From Streptomyces sp. B93 (lineage in GTDB: Bacteria; Actinomycetota; Actinomycetes; Streptomycetales; Streptomycetaceae), in contig NZ_JAGPXL010000035.1 in NCBI RefSeq assembly GCF_018070565.1, positions 1 to 64,000 of the forward strand: a DNA stretch of 64,000 nt, given 5' to 3'. Positions 1 through 8,247 of this stretch are shown piece by piece. Under the pieces are notes generated by a model. It did no database searches, was not told the DNA's origin, and was given only the letters and a program-made list of their open reading frames with translations. How positions within the stretch are numbered: position 1 is the stretch's first letter; every line of letters begins with the position of its first letter. Made by a program: the position numbers and the translations under genes.

Positions 1-131
1 ACCGCAGTTCTCAATCAGCAGTCGGAGCGTCCCGGAGGACCGGGCGGCCATTCCTTCCGAGCCACAAGCGGCAGACCACCATCAGCCACACCCGGTCCTC
101 CCGGACCGCCTCACATTCTTAGGGAACCACC

Positions 132-523
132 ATGTCCGGTCACCCCCTGCTCACCGAGACCGCACCCCCGGCCGCGCACATCTCGGTCGCCGCCGACGGC
201 GGCGGTGGCTCCGGACGCGCCGGGGCCACCGCCTTCGCCCTGCCCGGACTGGCCACCCTGGTCATCGGCGCCTTCACCCTGGCCCGGACCGCGGGCCGGC
301 TGCGCGGCGGCAACGCCCGCACGGGCGCCTCGTGGCGCTGGCCGCCGGGCCGGTCAGCCTGGTCCTCAGCGCGCTGCACCTCGCCCGGACCACGGGCGGC
401 TTCGGCAACGGGCAGGGCCGCGCGGGAGCCGTCATGGGGCTGCTCTTCGCCGGGACCGGGATCGCCCTCGGCGCGCTCGCGCTGGCCCGCACCCGCCGCA
501 CCGGGGCCGTCACCACGCCATAG
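132..523 (+). pseudogene. DUF6223-like small membrane protein, frameshifted
   Basis: The ATG at 132 opens a frame with a soluble N-terminus and a first hydrophobic helix (LPGLATLVIGAFTLAR). It then loses sense at about 327-331. The continuation is in another frame from about 329 and runs to the TAG ending at 523; it supplies LVALAAGPVSLVLSALHLAR, a Gly-rich turn and a third helix ending in LALARTRRTG. Joining the frames gives about 130 residues with the repeated helix / G-x-G / ALAR pattern of the Streptomyces DUF6223 family. A single missing C in GCGCCTCGT explains the break. Either the gene is dead or the base is a sequencing error; the protein quality on both sides favours a very recent event. 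Function of the family is unknown. Confidence 0.6.
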
Positions 524-568
524 GACACGTACGCCGTGGGCGCCCCCGCCCCCTCGGGCGCGGCCGAT

Positions 569-680
569 CCAGCCGGGCACGGTCAGGCCGGACTCGGAGG
601 CCAGGATCACCAGTTGGGCGCGGTCCCGGACGCCGGTCCAGTCGCGCCGCGATCTCGCCGTCGTAGCCGTCCGCGAGGGG
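569..680 (-). pseudogene. C-terminal scraps of a NarL-type response regulator
   Basis: Read on the minus strand, one frame gives ADGYDGEIAARL, like the first helices of a LuxR-type HTH (compare GLTNAEIATTL in the intact regulator at 52228-52893). Another frame directly after it gives GVRDRAQLVILASESGLT, which matches the end of such regulators (compare GLRDRVQAVICAYETGLV in the same intact gene). The recognition-helix segment that should lie between them is missing, and the receiver domain is absent. The fragment sits directly after the kinase remnant at 680-1074, in the order expected for a kinase-regulator operon. Confidence 0.5.
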
Positions 681-1074
681 CGAAGGCGACCACGGAGGCG
701 GCGCCGAACCCGATGGCGACGGCGAGGTGTCCCTCGTCGACGACGGTGTACAGGGCCACGACGAACACCAGCGTGATCGGGCCGGGTTGCTGGAGCAGCG
801 CCCCGTACCCGGCCGTCGCGGCGAGCGCCACCGCGCCCAGCGCCACCGGGTGACGGCGGCGCAGGCAGAGCGCCCCGGCGGAGGCGAGCACGATCGGGAG
901 GGCGGTCCGTTCGGCGGCGGTGTCGAGGCCGCGCGACTGCACGAGCAGGCCGAGCAGGGCGACCAGGCAGACGCCGAGAACCAGTGCCGTGTCCGCCACC
1001 GGCCGTGCCACCGCCGCCTCACCATGCGCCGAGCCCAACCCCGGTGAGCTGGCGGGAGAAGGCCCGCACCGCAC
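680..1074 (-). pseudogene. N-terminal membrane part of a sensor histidine kinase, truncated
   Basis: The frame contains hydrophobic segments ALVLGVCLVALLGLLV, the cytoplasmic-loop signature CLRRRHPVALGA and LVFVVALYTVV. These match the four-helix sensor region of Streptomyces NarL-family kinases (compare VWRRRAPFATACAV in the intact kinase at 50987). The reading stops making sense at about 680. There is no HisKA_3 phosphoacceptor helix and no ATPase domain; what follows is the tail of a response regulator. This looks like an internal deletion that removed most of a two-component system. The start at 1074 is uncertain; a GTG near 1007 is also possible. Confidence 0.55.
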
Positions 1075-1076
1075 AC

Positions 1077-2126
1077 CTACGCGGAGGCGCGGCGGACGAG
1101 CGTGGTCGGCAGGACCACGCTGGTCGGGGGTGGTTCCACGGCGTCGCCGGTGGCGTGGCGGTCGAGGCGGTGCAGCAGGAGGCGGGCCATCAGACGGCCC
1201 ATCTCCTCTATGTCCTGACGGATCGTGGTGAGCGGCGGATCCGTCTGTTCGGCGATGGGGGACATGTCGTCGAAGCCGATCACCGCGACGTCCTCGGGGA
1301 CCCGGCGCCCGTGCTCGCGCAGCACCCGCAGGGCGCCGGAGGCGGTGAGGTCGTTGGCGGCGAAGACGGCGTCCAAGTCGGGGGCGTGGTCGAGAAGTTC
1401 CCGCATCGCCCGCTCCCCGCCCAGGGGGGTGAAGTCGCCCTCGGCGATCAGCCGTGGACCGGCGTCGACCATGATGTCCCGGTAGCCGTCGAGCCGGTCC
1501 ACGGCGGAGGTCTGGTCGAGCGCCCCGGTGATGTGGGCGATCCGGGTGCGGCCGAGGTCGACGAGATGGCGTACGGCGTCCCGGGCGCCACCCCTGTTGT
1601 CGCTGTCGACGAAGACGGCCGCGGGGGGCCGCGCCCGCGCGCCCTCGCCCCAGCCGGGCCGTCCGCCGAACACGGTCGGCACCCCGGCGCCCTGGATCAG
1701 GCCGGGCAGCGGGTCGTCGAGGTGCAGGGAGAAGACCAGCGCCCCGTCGACATGCCCACCGGCGAGGTAGCGGCCGACCCGGGCGTGGTCGTCGCGGCCC
1801 TCGGTGAGGAGCAGGACGAGCTGGTTGTCGTGGGCGGTGAGTTCCTTGCTGATGCCGCGCAGTTGCCGGGCGAAGAAGGGGTCGGTGAAGACGCGGGTCT
1901 CGGGTTCGGCGATGACCACGGCGATCGCGTCGTTGCGTCGGGTCACCAGGGTGCGGGCCGCCTGGTTGGGGACGTAGCCGAGTTCCTCCACGGCCCTGCG
2001 GACCCGTTCGGCGAGGGCGTTGCGCACGCCGTTGCCGCCGTTGACGACCCGGGAGACGGTGGCCCGCGAGACGCCCGCACGCGCGGCCACGGCCTCCAGC
2101 GTGGGTCGCGACATTGCCTCGGTCAC
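1077..2126 (-). CDS. LacI family transcriptional regulator
   Basis: A one-component sugar-responsive repressor of about 349 residues, the usual length of the family. The N-terminal HTH reads LEAVAARAGVSRATVSRVVN, followed by the hinge helix PNQAARTLVTRR. The rest is a periplasmic-binding-protein-like effector domain with the characteristic AVIGFDDMSPIAEQTDPPLT near the C-terminus. I prefer the GTG at 2126, because AGGAGG lies about 10 bases upstream; the ATG at 2114 (MSRPTLEAV) lacks a ribosome site and the GTG at 2135 sits too close to it. The gene stands upstream of the decayed two-component remnant and downstream of the laccase on the same strand. Its target and sugar are not evident. Confidence 0.9.
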   Translation of the reverse strand: MTEAMSRPTLEAVAARAGVSRATVSRVVNGGNGVRNALAERVRRAVEELGYVPNQAARTLVTRRNDAIAVVIAEPETRVFTDPFFARQLRGISKELTAHDNQLVLLLTEGRDDHARVGRYLAGGHVDGALVFSLHLDDPLPGLIQGAGVPTVFGGRPGWGEGARARPPAAVFVDSDNRGGARDAVRHLVDLGRTRIAHITGALDQTSAVDRLDGYRDIMVDAGPRLIAEGDFTPLGGERAMRELLDHAPDLDAVFAANDLTASGALRVLREHGRRVPEDVAVIGFDDMSPIAEQTDPPLTTIRQDIEEMGRLMARLLLHRLDRHATGDAVEPPPTSVVLPTTLVRRASA

Positions 2127-2193
2127 TTCCAGCACCCCTCCTGCGCGGCTGCGGATCAGGATAGCCGCGGGCAGGAGGGGGGACGGGAGACTT

Positions 2194-2241
2194 CCCAGGC
2201 GGGAGACCTCCCAGGCGGGGGACGGGAGACGCCCAGGCGGG
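2194..2241. repeat. Three short direct repeats, CCCAGGCGGG
   Basis: The ten-base unit CCCAGGCGGG occurs at 2194-2203, 2210-2219 and 2232-2241 in the gap between the laccase stop and the LacI start. GGGAGAC-type words fill the spaces between them. The copies could be a LacI operator cluster or merely slipped repeats; nothing decides between them. Confidence 0.35.
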
Positions 2242-2257
2242 GTGCGGGGCGGGCGGT

Positions 2258-3283
2258 TCAGTGGTGGGAGGCGTGGTCGTCGTCCGGGGCCGTCTCCGCC
2301 CGGGGTCCGTCCGCCGCCGTGTGGCCCTCGTGCGGGTCGTGGCCGGGGATGGTGCCGTCCGCCTTCTTCACCAGGAACAGACCCACCATCCCCATGTCGG
2401 AGTGGCTCTGCACATGGCAGTGGTACATCCAGGCCCCGGCGCCGACGCCCTCTCCGGCGATGACCTGGAAGCCGAAGGAGTCCGCGGGCCCCACGATCTT
2501 GTTGTCGATGACCGCGCTGGGGTCCTCGGGGCCGGTCAGCAGGCCGGTGCGGTTGTCGGCCCAGCGGTGACCGTGCAGGTGGAAGGTGTGGTAGAACTCG
2601 CCGTGCGTGATCATGACAAACTCGACGCGGTCGCCGACGGTCGCCTCGAAGTCGGGACCGGTGTGCGGCGCCCGGTTGTTGATCGACATGTCGTTGAAGA
2701 CGATCGTGTGCGTCCGGTCCGGCAGGATGTCGCCCTTGCGGCGCACGATCACCGGCCCGTACAGCCCGTTGCGGATGCCGCCGGTGCCGTGGTCACCGCC
2801 GACCGCATGGTCGTGGTAGTGCCAGTACCCCGCGCTGCCGGGCCGCCAGGTGCCGTCCTTGCGGCGGCCGGGGGCGTGGGTGCGCCAGGTGTAGGTGCGG
2901 GTGCCGCCGGGTTCCACGGCGCTCTTGTTCTGCCGGGTGCCGTCGCTGGAGATCTCGTAGTCCAGGCCGTGCACATGGAGGCTGGCGGTCACGTCCATGG
3001 TGTTCTCCACCTCGACGTGCAGGGTGTCGCCCTCGTTGAGTTCGATCAGCGGGCCGGGGACGGTCGCCCCGCCCTTCTCCAGGCCGTATCCCATACGGCC
3101 GTCGGAGAGCCGTTCGATGTAGAGCCTGAGGTGCCTCACCTCGCCGCCCGCCGGTGCCGTGCGCACCGTCTGGGCGGCGGCGCTGCCCGCCTCCGAACCC
3201 AGGGACAACGATGTCGCGACGGTCGCGCCGCCCAGCAGCACCCCACGGTTGAACATGCGCCGGTCCAACCCACGTCTGGCCAT
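2258..3283 (-). CDS. Two-domain small laccase (multicopper oxidase), Tat-exported
   Basis: Extracellular oxidase that couples oxidation of phenols or other donors to four-electron reduction of oxygen. At 341 residues it matches the S. coelicolor small laccase SLAC (about 343). The leader has the twin-arginine signal LDRRMFNRGVLLGGATVA. All copper motifs are visible: SLHVHGLDY, GYWHYHDHAV, HTFHLHGHRW and MYHCHVQSHSDMGM. The C-terminus is His-rich (DPHEGHTAADG and DDDHASHH). The ATG at 3283 is preferred over upstream starts because it places the Tat motif at the N-terminus and has GGGAG upstream. It is divergent from the ThuA/PQQ gene across a 213-bp shared promoter region, which suggests it may act with those secreted proteins. 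Confidence 0.96.
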   Translation of the reverse strand: MARRGLDRRMFNRGVLLGGATVATSLSLGSEAGSAAAQTVRTAPAGGEVRHLRLYIERLSDGRMGYGLEKGGATVPGPLIELNEGDTLHVEVENTMDVTASLHVHGLDYEISSDGTRQNKSAVEPGGTRTYTWRTHAPGRRKDGTWRPGSAGYWHYHDHAVGGDHGTGGIRNGLYGPVIVRRKGDILPDRTHTIVFNDMSINNRAPHTGPDFEATVGDRVEFVMITHGEFYHTFHLHGHRWADNRTGLLTGPEDPSAVIDNKIVGPADSFGFQVIAGEGVGAGAWMYHCHVQSHSDMGMVGLFLVKKADGTIPGHDPHEGHTAADGPRAETAPDDDHASHH

Positions 3284-3426
3284 GACGGACTCCCCACTCC
3301 CGAGCGAACGACCGAACAGCCGAACGCTCGAACTCCGCATTCCGGTACGGGCCTTGAGACCGTAACCGGGTCCGGGCCGTTTCTCCACACTCAGGACAAA
3401 GTTTGTTGTGTTCCGGTCGTTTCTCT

Positions 3427-3455
3427 TGGCGTACCGCGCAAAGGGGTCTAGCTTC
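3427..3455 (+). promoter_or_regulatory. Candidate sigma-70-type promoter of the ThuA/PQQ gene
   Basis: TTGGCG (3427-3432) and TAGCTT (3450-3455) are separated by exactly 17 bases. The predicted start would lie near 3462, about 35 bases before the ATG at 3497. It lies in the divergent region shared with the laccase gene. The match is by eye only. Confidence 0.4.
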
Positions 3456-3496
3456 CATGGCGCTGTTGCCGTGACCGAGGAGGGGTGGGTGACCAC

Positions 3497-6004
3497 ATGC
3501 GGTCCACTACGCACCAACGGCCCGGGAGAACAAGGCGGTTAACCGGCGGGCGACGAGCCCTGGCGGCCGTCCTGACCGCCGGATTCGTCACCGCGGGGCT
3601 GCTCAGCGGCACCGCGAACGCGGGCCCGGCCCCCGAGCCGACTCTGACAACGATGTCCGTCAAGTCGCCCCCGGGCGGCGCGAACGTACGGGTGCTGATC
3701 TTCCACGGCTCCGCCGCACCGGGCGGCGAGTCACCGGTCGTCAACGCCGGGATCGAGGCGATCGAACGGATCGGCCTGACCGGACCGGCGAACGAGCGCT
3801 TCAGGGTCGAGGCCACCGACGACGCCTCGGTCTTCACCAACGGGACCAGGCTCGGCCGCTTCAACGCCATCGTGTTCCTGACCGGTGGCGGGGACGTCCT
3901 CGACCCGGAGCAGGAGGCGGGCCTGGAGGCCTACATGGAGGCGGGCGGCGGCTTCGTCGGCCTCCATGACGCGGCCCGCGCCGAGCCGTACTCGGACTGG
4001 TTCACCGGACTGATCGGTGCCCGTCCGGCGGCGGCCTCCCCCACCGCCGTACAGCGCGCCACCGTCGAGGTCGGCGACCGTCGGCATCCGGCCACCAAGG
4101 ACCTGCCGCTGGAGTGGAAGCGGCCGGACAAGTGGCTGAACTGGACCCGCAACCCGTCGGGCGAGGTGCACACGGTCGCCCGGGTGCGGGAGACGACGTA
4201 CCAGCCGGGGTCGGCGGCCAACGGCTGGGACCATCCGGTCAGCTGGTGCCGGGACTACGACGGCGGACGCTCCTTCTACACCGGCATGGGCGGCACGGTG
4301 TCGTCGTACGACGAGACGGACTTCCGCACGCACCTGCGCGGCGCGCTGCTGTGGGCCACTCGCATCGCCCAGGCCGACTGCAAGGCCACGATCACCGGCA
4401 ACTACAAGGCCGAGCGCCTGACGCAGCCCAACCAGCCGGGCCTGAGCGACCAGATCGGCGAACCGCACGGCCTGGTCACCGCCCCCGACGGCCGCGTGTT
4501 CTACATCGGACGGGGTGGCGGCGACTCCTCCCAGCCCGTGGTCACCGACTGGAACGACCCGGACATCGGCAAGGGCAAGGGCCAGATCCACGTCTACGAC
4601 CCTCGGACCAGGCAGGTCACCCTCGCGGGCGAGCTGACGGTGTTCGGCAACAAGGGCGGCGGCGACGAGCTGGTCAAGGTCGAGGAGGGCCTGCTCGGCA
4701 TCGAGCTTGACCCGGACTTCGAACGCAACGGCTGGGTGTACCTGCACTACACCCCGCACTCCGGGATCGACCGCGAGACGCGCATGGCGCAGCGGCGGGT
4801 CTCCCGCTTCACCCTCGACCCGGCCACCGACCGGCTCGACCTGGGCAGCGAGAAGGTGCTGCTGGAGTGGCCCGTGCAGATCCACAGCTGCTGCCACGCG
4901 GGCGGCGGGATGACCTGGGACTCCCAGGGCAACCTCTACATCGCGACCGGCGACAACAACTCCAGCGGCTTCAGCGGCGGTTACTCCGGCAACAACCCGC
5001 AGCCCAACTACCGGGGCGTCTCCTTCGCGGACGCGCGCCGCACCGCCGGCAACACCAACAACCTCAACGGCAAGATCCTGCGCATCCACCCGGAGCCGGA
5101 CGGCACCTACACCCTCCCCGAGGGCAACCTCTTCACCGGCAGGGAGACCGCCGAGGGCGGCGGCAAGACGCGCGGCGAGATCTATGTGATGGGCGTGCGC
5201 AACCCGGCGCGCATCTTCGTCGACCAGCGCACGGACGTGCTGTACGCGGGCTGGGTCGGCCCGGACGCCTCGGCGCCGTCGACGACCTGGGGCCCGGCCA
5301 AGTACGACACCTTCGCCGTCATCACGGAGGCGGGCAACCGGGGCTGGCCGTACTGCATGGGCAACAAGCAGCCGTACCGGGACCGCAACCTGCCGGACCC
5401 GACGCAGCCGCTGGGCTGGTACGACTGCGACCACCCGAAGAACGAGTCGCCGAACAACGACGGGCTCGTCAACCTCCCGCCGGTCACCGGCAACAACATC
5501 TGGTACTCGCCCCAGGGCGGCGCCCCCGACTTCCCGCGGGACGCGTCCGGCGTGCCGTCGTACCAGCAGGACCAGGCGACGTACCGGCTGCCGTGGCTCA
5601 AGGGCGGTGGGCAGGCCGCGATGAACGGGCCGGTCTACCGGTACGACGACGTGGCGGCGGACAGCGCGGTCAAGTGGCCCGCGTACTGGGACGGCAAGTG
5701 GTTCGTCGGTGACTTCTACGACGCCGACCAGCCGCGCAACGCCGTGCTGATGGACCCGCGGAACCAGGGCGACGGCGGGCTGCCGGTGCACTCGGAGTCG
5801 CTGAAGAAGATCGTGCCGGTCGGCAACGACGGCATCAGGAACCTCATGGACTGGAAGTTCGGCCCGGACGGCGCGCTCTACGTCCTCGACTACGGGCGTG
5901 GCTTCTTCACCTCGGACGCCAAGTCGGCGCTGTGGCGGGTCACCTACACCGGCGGCGGGCCGACCCCGGCCGCCGACCAGCTGGCGAGAGGGGCGGTACG
6001 GTGA
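3497..6004 (+). CDS. Secreted ThuA-domain / PQQ-type sugar dehydrogenase fusion
   Basis: Exported protein of about 835 residues. A positively charged leader with a hydrophobic core (ALAAVLTAGFVTAGLL) is followed by a ThuA-like domain (about 58-280: VRVLIFHGS, IVFLTGGGDVLDPEQEAGL, GGGFVGLHDA). Next is a soluble-glucose-dehydrogenase-type beta-propeller (about 300-820: GEPHGLVTAPDGRVFY, LLGIELDPDFERNGWVYLHY, CCHAGGGMTWDSQGNLYIAT, NGKILRIHPEPDGTY, VMGVRNPARIFVD, MNGPVYRYD). ThuA relatives act on 3-keto-disaccharides, and such propellers oxidise sugars with PQQ. Codon 15 is TTA (3539-3541), the rare leucine codon read by bldA tRNA. I start at ATG 3497, with GAGGAGG about 13 bases upstream; GTG 3485 is the alternative. 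The stop overlaps the next start. Substrate and real cofactor are inferred only. Confidence 0.85.
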   Translation: MRSTTHQRPGRTRRLTGGRRALAAVLTAGFVTAGLLSGTANAGPAPEPTLTTMSVKSPPGGANVRVLIFHGSAAPGGESPVVNAGIEAIERIGLTGPANERFRVEATDDASVFTNGTRLGRFNAIVFLTGGGDVLDPEQEAGLEAYMEAGGGFVGLHDAARAEPYSDWFTGLIGARPAAASPTAVQRATVEVGDRRHPATKDLPLEWKRPDKWLNWTRNPSGEVHTVARVRETTYQPGSAANGWDHPVSWCRDYDGGRSFYTGMGGTVSSYDETDFRTHLRGALLWATRIAQADCKATITGNYKAERLTQPNQPGLSDQIGEPHGLVTAPDGRVFYIGRGGGDSSQPVVTDWNDPDIGKGKGQIHVYDPRTRQVTLAGELTVFGNKGGGDELVKVEEGLLGIELDPDFERNGWVYLHYTPHSGIDRETRMAQRRVSRFTLDPATDRLDLGSEKVLLEWPVQIHSCCHAGGGMTWDSQGNLYIATGDNNSSGFSGGYSGNNPQPNYRGVSFADARRTAGNTNNLNGKILRIHPEPDGTYTLPEGNLFTGRETAEGGGKTRGEIYVMGVRNPARIFVDQRTDVLYAGWVGPDASAPSTTWGPAKYDTFAVITEAGNRGWPYCMGNKQPYRDRNLPDPTQPLGWYDCDHPKNESPNNDGLVNLPPVTGNNIWYSPQGGAPDFPRDASGVPSYQQDQATYRLPWLKGGGQAAMNGPVYRYDDVAADSAVKWPAYWDGKWFVGDFYDADQPRNAVLMDPRNQGDGGLPVHSESLKKIVPVGNDGIRNLMDWKFGPDGALYVLDYGRGFFTSDAKSALWRVTYTGGGPTPAADQLARGAVR

Positions 6005-8214
6005 CGCGCCGACGAAGAGTGTGGACGGCCCTCCTGGCGGCCGTACTGATGGTGCTCGGGCTCCAGGCCGCGCCCGCGGCCGGGCAGAGCGAGGCGCCGG
6101 GCGTGGCCGGGGCCGCGGCGGCCCAGGTGCTGACCTGGACGGCCGACGACGACATCACCAAGTACGCCTCGGCCCCGGCCACGGCGGTGGCGGGGGCGGC
6201 GACGATCGTCTTCGAGAACAGCGCGGCGACCGGCAACACCACGGGCATGCCGCACACGCTGACCTTCGTGACCAGCGACCCCGAGTTCAACAGCGATGTG
6301 CAGCTGAACATCCTGGCCAGTCCCAACGACAGCATGGGCGGGCGGCACACCGCCGAGGTCACGCTGACGCCGGGCCGGTACTTCTACCACTGCACGATCC
6401 CCGGCCACGGCCAGATGCAGGGGATCCTGGTGGTCACCGAGGGCGGCGGCGAGGACACCACCGCGCCCGAGGCCTCGGCGCGGGTGAGCGGCACCCAGAA
6501 CACCGACGGCGCCTACGTCGGCGCGGCGACCGTCACGCTGGAGGCGACGGACGACGAGGGCGGCTCGGGGGTCGACCGCATCGAGTACGCGGTCGACGAC
6601 GCGACGGCCTGGCAGCCGTACACCGCCCCGGTCGTCGTCGACCAGGTCGGCGAGCACACGGTCCGCTACCGCGCCCTCGACAGGGCGGGCAACGTCTCCG
6701 CGGAACAGAGCGTCGGCTTCACGGTCGTCGCCCCGCAGTCGGAGGACACGACCCCGCCGGAGACCTCGGCGACGGTCGCCGGTGAGCGCAACCCGGACGG
6801 CACGTACATCGACATGGCGACCGTCACCGTCACCGCCTCCGACACCGGCTCCGGCGTCAACGGCATCGAGTACGCGATCGGCGCGTCCGGCGCCTGGCAG
6901 CCGTACACCGCCCCGGTCATGGTCCACCAGGTCGGCACGCACACCGTGCGGTACCGGGCCACGGACCGGGCCGGCAACGTGGCGGCCGAGAAGAGCGTGC
7001 AGTTCACGGTGGTCGCCGCGGCGCCCGCGGACACCACACCGCCGGTGACCGGGGTGACCGTCGCCGGTGACCGCAACTCGGACGGCGCGTACATCGGCCG
7101 CGCCGAGGTGACCGTGACGGCGACCGACGAGGGCGGGTCGGGGGTGGACCGCATCGAGTACTCGCTCGACGGCGGACCCTACCTCGTCTACGGCGCGCCG
7201 GTCGTCATCGACCGCGCCGGGGCGCACACCCTCGCCTACCGCGCCACCGACAAGGCGGGCAACACCGCCGCGGCCCGCACGCTCAGCCTCACGGTCGTGT
7301 CGAGCCCCGTCCCGCCGCCCAACTGCCCGGAGTACGACGAGCGTCTGACGGTCGTCGTCGGCACGGTCGACTCGGGCGTGCCCAACCGGCTGACCGGCAA
7401 CCGGTGCCGGATCGGCGAGCTGATCGAGGACGAGAAGGAGTGGACGTCCCACGCCCTGTTCCTCAAGCACGTGAAGTCCGTCCTGGACAGGCTGCTGAGG
7501 GACGGCGTGATCGACCAGCGCGAGTACAACGCGATCACCAAGGCGGCCCGTCAGTCCGGCATCGGCAAGCCCGGTCAGACCGAGGGCTACCGCAAGCTCT
7601 TCGACGGCAGCGCGGAGAGCTTCGCCCAGTGGCAGCACGTGGGCGGCGGTTCCTTCGCGCTGAACGACGACGGGTCGATGACCAGCGGCACCACCAGGTC
7701 GGGCCTCGGCATGCTGTGGTTCCCACAGCGCAAGTACGGCGACTTCTCGCTGCGCCTCCAGTGGCGCGACGACGCGCCGGGCACCGGGAACGCCAACTCC
7801 GGCGTCTTCGTCCGCTTCCCCTGGGTGCACGACCACCCCGAGGAGCCGCGCCCGGAGTGGGCCGCCATCAAGTTCGGCCATGAGGTGCAGGTCTTCGACC
7901 GGCCCGACGGCGACATGTACAAGACCGGCTCGGTCTACGGCTTCGACCGGGTGGGCCTCGCCGGGGCCCGGGTCACCCAGAAGGGAACGTGGAACGACTA
8001 CGAGATCCGGGTGGTCGACCAGCACTACTCGGTCTACCGCAACGGCGTGCTGATCAACGAGTTCGACAACACCGGCGGCCAGCTCTTCGAGCCGCCCCGC
8101 GCGGACGACCCCGGCACCGACGGGCGGCGGTTCGCCTCCGGCTACATCGGGCTCCAGGTGCACGGCACGACGGACGTGGTCTCCTACCGGGACATCCGGA
8201 TCAGGGAACTGTAG
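6001..8214 (+). CDS. Secreted cupredoxin + three Ig-like repeats + DUF1080 protein
   Basis: GTG start at 6001, overlapping the previous stop by 4 bp. The product has 737 residues and a signal peptide (VWTALLAAVLMVLGLQAAPA). Residues about 40-147 form a plastocyanin/azurin-like domain with copper ligands His85 (GMPHTL), Cys131, His136 and probably Met139 (YHCTIPGHGQMQG). Three tandem Ig-like repeats of 90-96 residues follow (about 151-432), each opening DTT(A/P)P and closing with an RAGN or KAGN motif and a TVV strand. Residues about 530-737 are a DUF1080 domain (YRKLFDG, NSGVFVRFP, WNDYEIRVV, SGYIGLQVHG), a family now linked to 3-keto-glycoside cleavage. Translational coupling to the sugar dehydrogenase suggests the copper domain could accept its electrons and DUF1080 act on its product; this is inference. 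Confidence 0.85.
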   Translation: MTRRRRVWTALLAAVLMVLGLQAAPAAGQSEAPGVAGAAAAQVLTWTADDDITKYASAPATAVAGAATIVFENSAATGNTTGMPHTLTFVTSDPEFNSDVQLNILASPNDSMGGRHTAEVTLTPGRYFYHCTIPGHGQMQGILVVTEGGGEDTTAPEASARVSGTQNTDGAYVGAATVTLEATDDEGGSGVDRIEYAVDDATAWQPYTAPVVVDQVGEHTVRYRALDRAGNVSAEQSVGFTVVAPQSEDTTPPETSATVAGERNPDGTYIDMATVTVTASDTGSGVNGIEYAIGASGAWQPYTAPVMVHQVGTHTVRYRATDRAGNVAAEKSVQFTVVAAAPADTTPPVTGVTVAGDRNSDGAYIGRAEVTVTATDEGGSGVDRIEYSLDGGPYLVYGAPVVIDRAGAHTLAYRATDKAGNTAAARTLSLTVVSSPVPPPNCPEYDERLTVVVGTVDSGVPNRLTGNRCRIGELIEDEKEWTSHALFLKHVKSVLDRLLRDGVIDQREYNAITKAARQSGIGKPGQTEGYRKLFDGSAESFAQWQHVGGGSFALNDDGSMTSGTTRSGLGMLWFPQRKYGDFSLRLQWRDDAPGTGNANSGVFVRFPWVHDHPEEPRPEWAAIKFGHEVQVFDRPDGDMYKTGSVYGFDRVGLAGARVTQKGTWNDYEIRVVDQHYSVYRNGVLINEFDNTGGQLFEPPRADDPGTDGRRFASGYIGLQVHGTTDVVSYRDIRIREL

Positions 8215-8220
8215 GGACCG

Positions 8221-8247
8221 CGGGCCCGCTCAGGGCTTGCGGGCCCG
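8221..8247. terminator. Hairpin between convergent genes
   Basis: CGGGCCCGC (8221-8229) and its exact complement (8239-8247) enclose a 9-base loop. It lies just after the DUF1080 gene and overlaps the last codons of the opposing LigD gene, so it could terminate both. No T-run follows, as is usual in Streptomyces. Confidence 0.5.

Noticed and set aside
1..131. Gene or RNA at the left edge
   Set aside because: No convincing reading frame, hairpin or RNA signature is seen; it is probably the leader of the DUF6223 gene.
3284..3517. Longer laccase starting upstream of 3283
   Set aside because: The extra residues precede the Tat signal, look random and overlap the divergent promoter. The ATG at 3283 has a ribosome site and matches the known family length.
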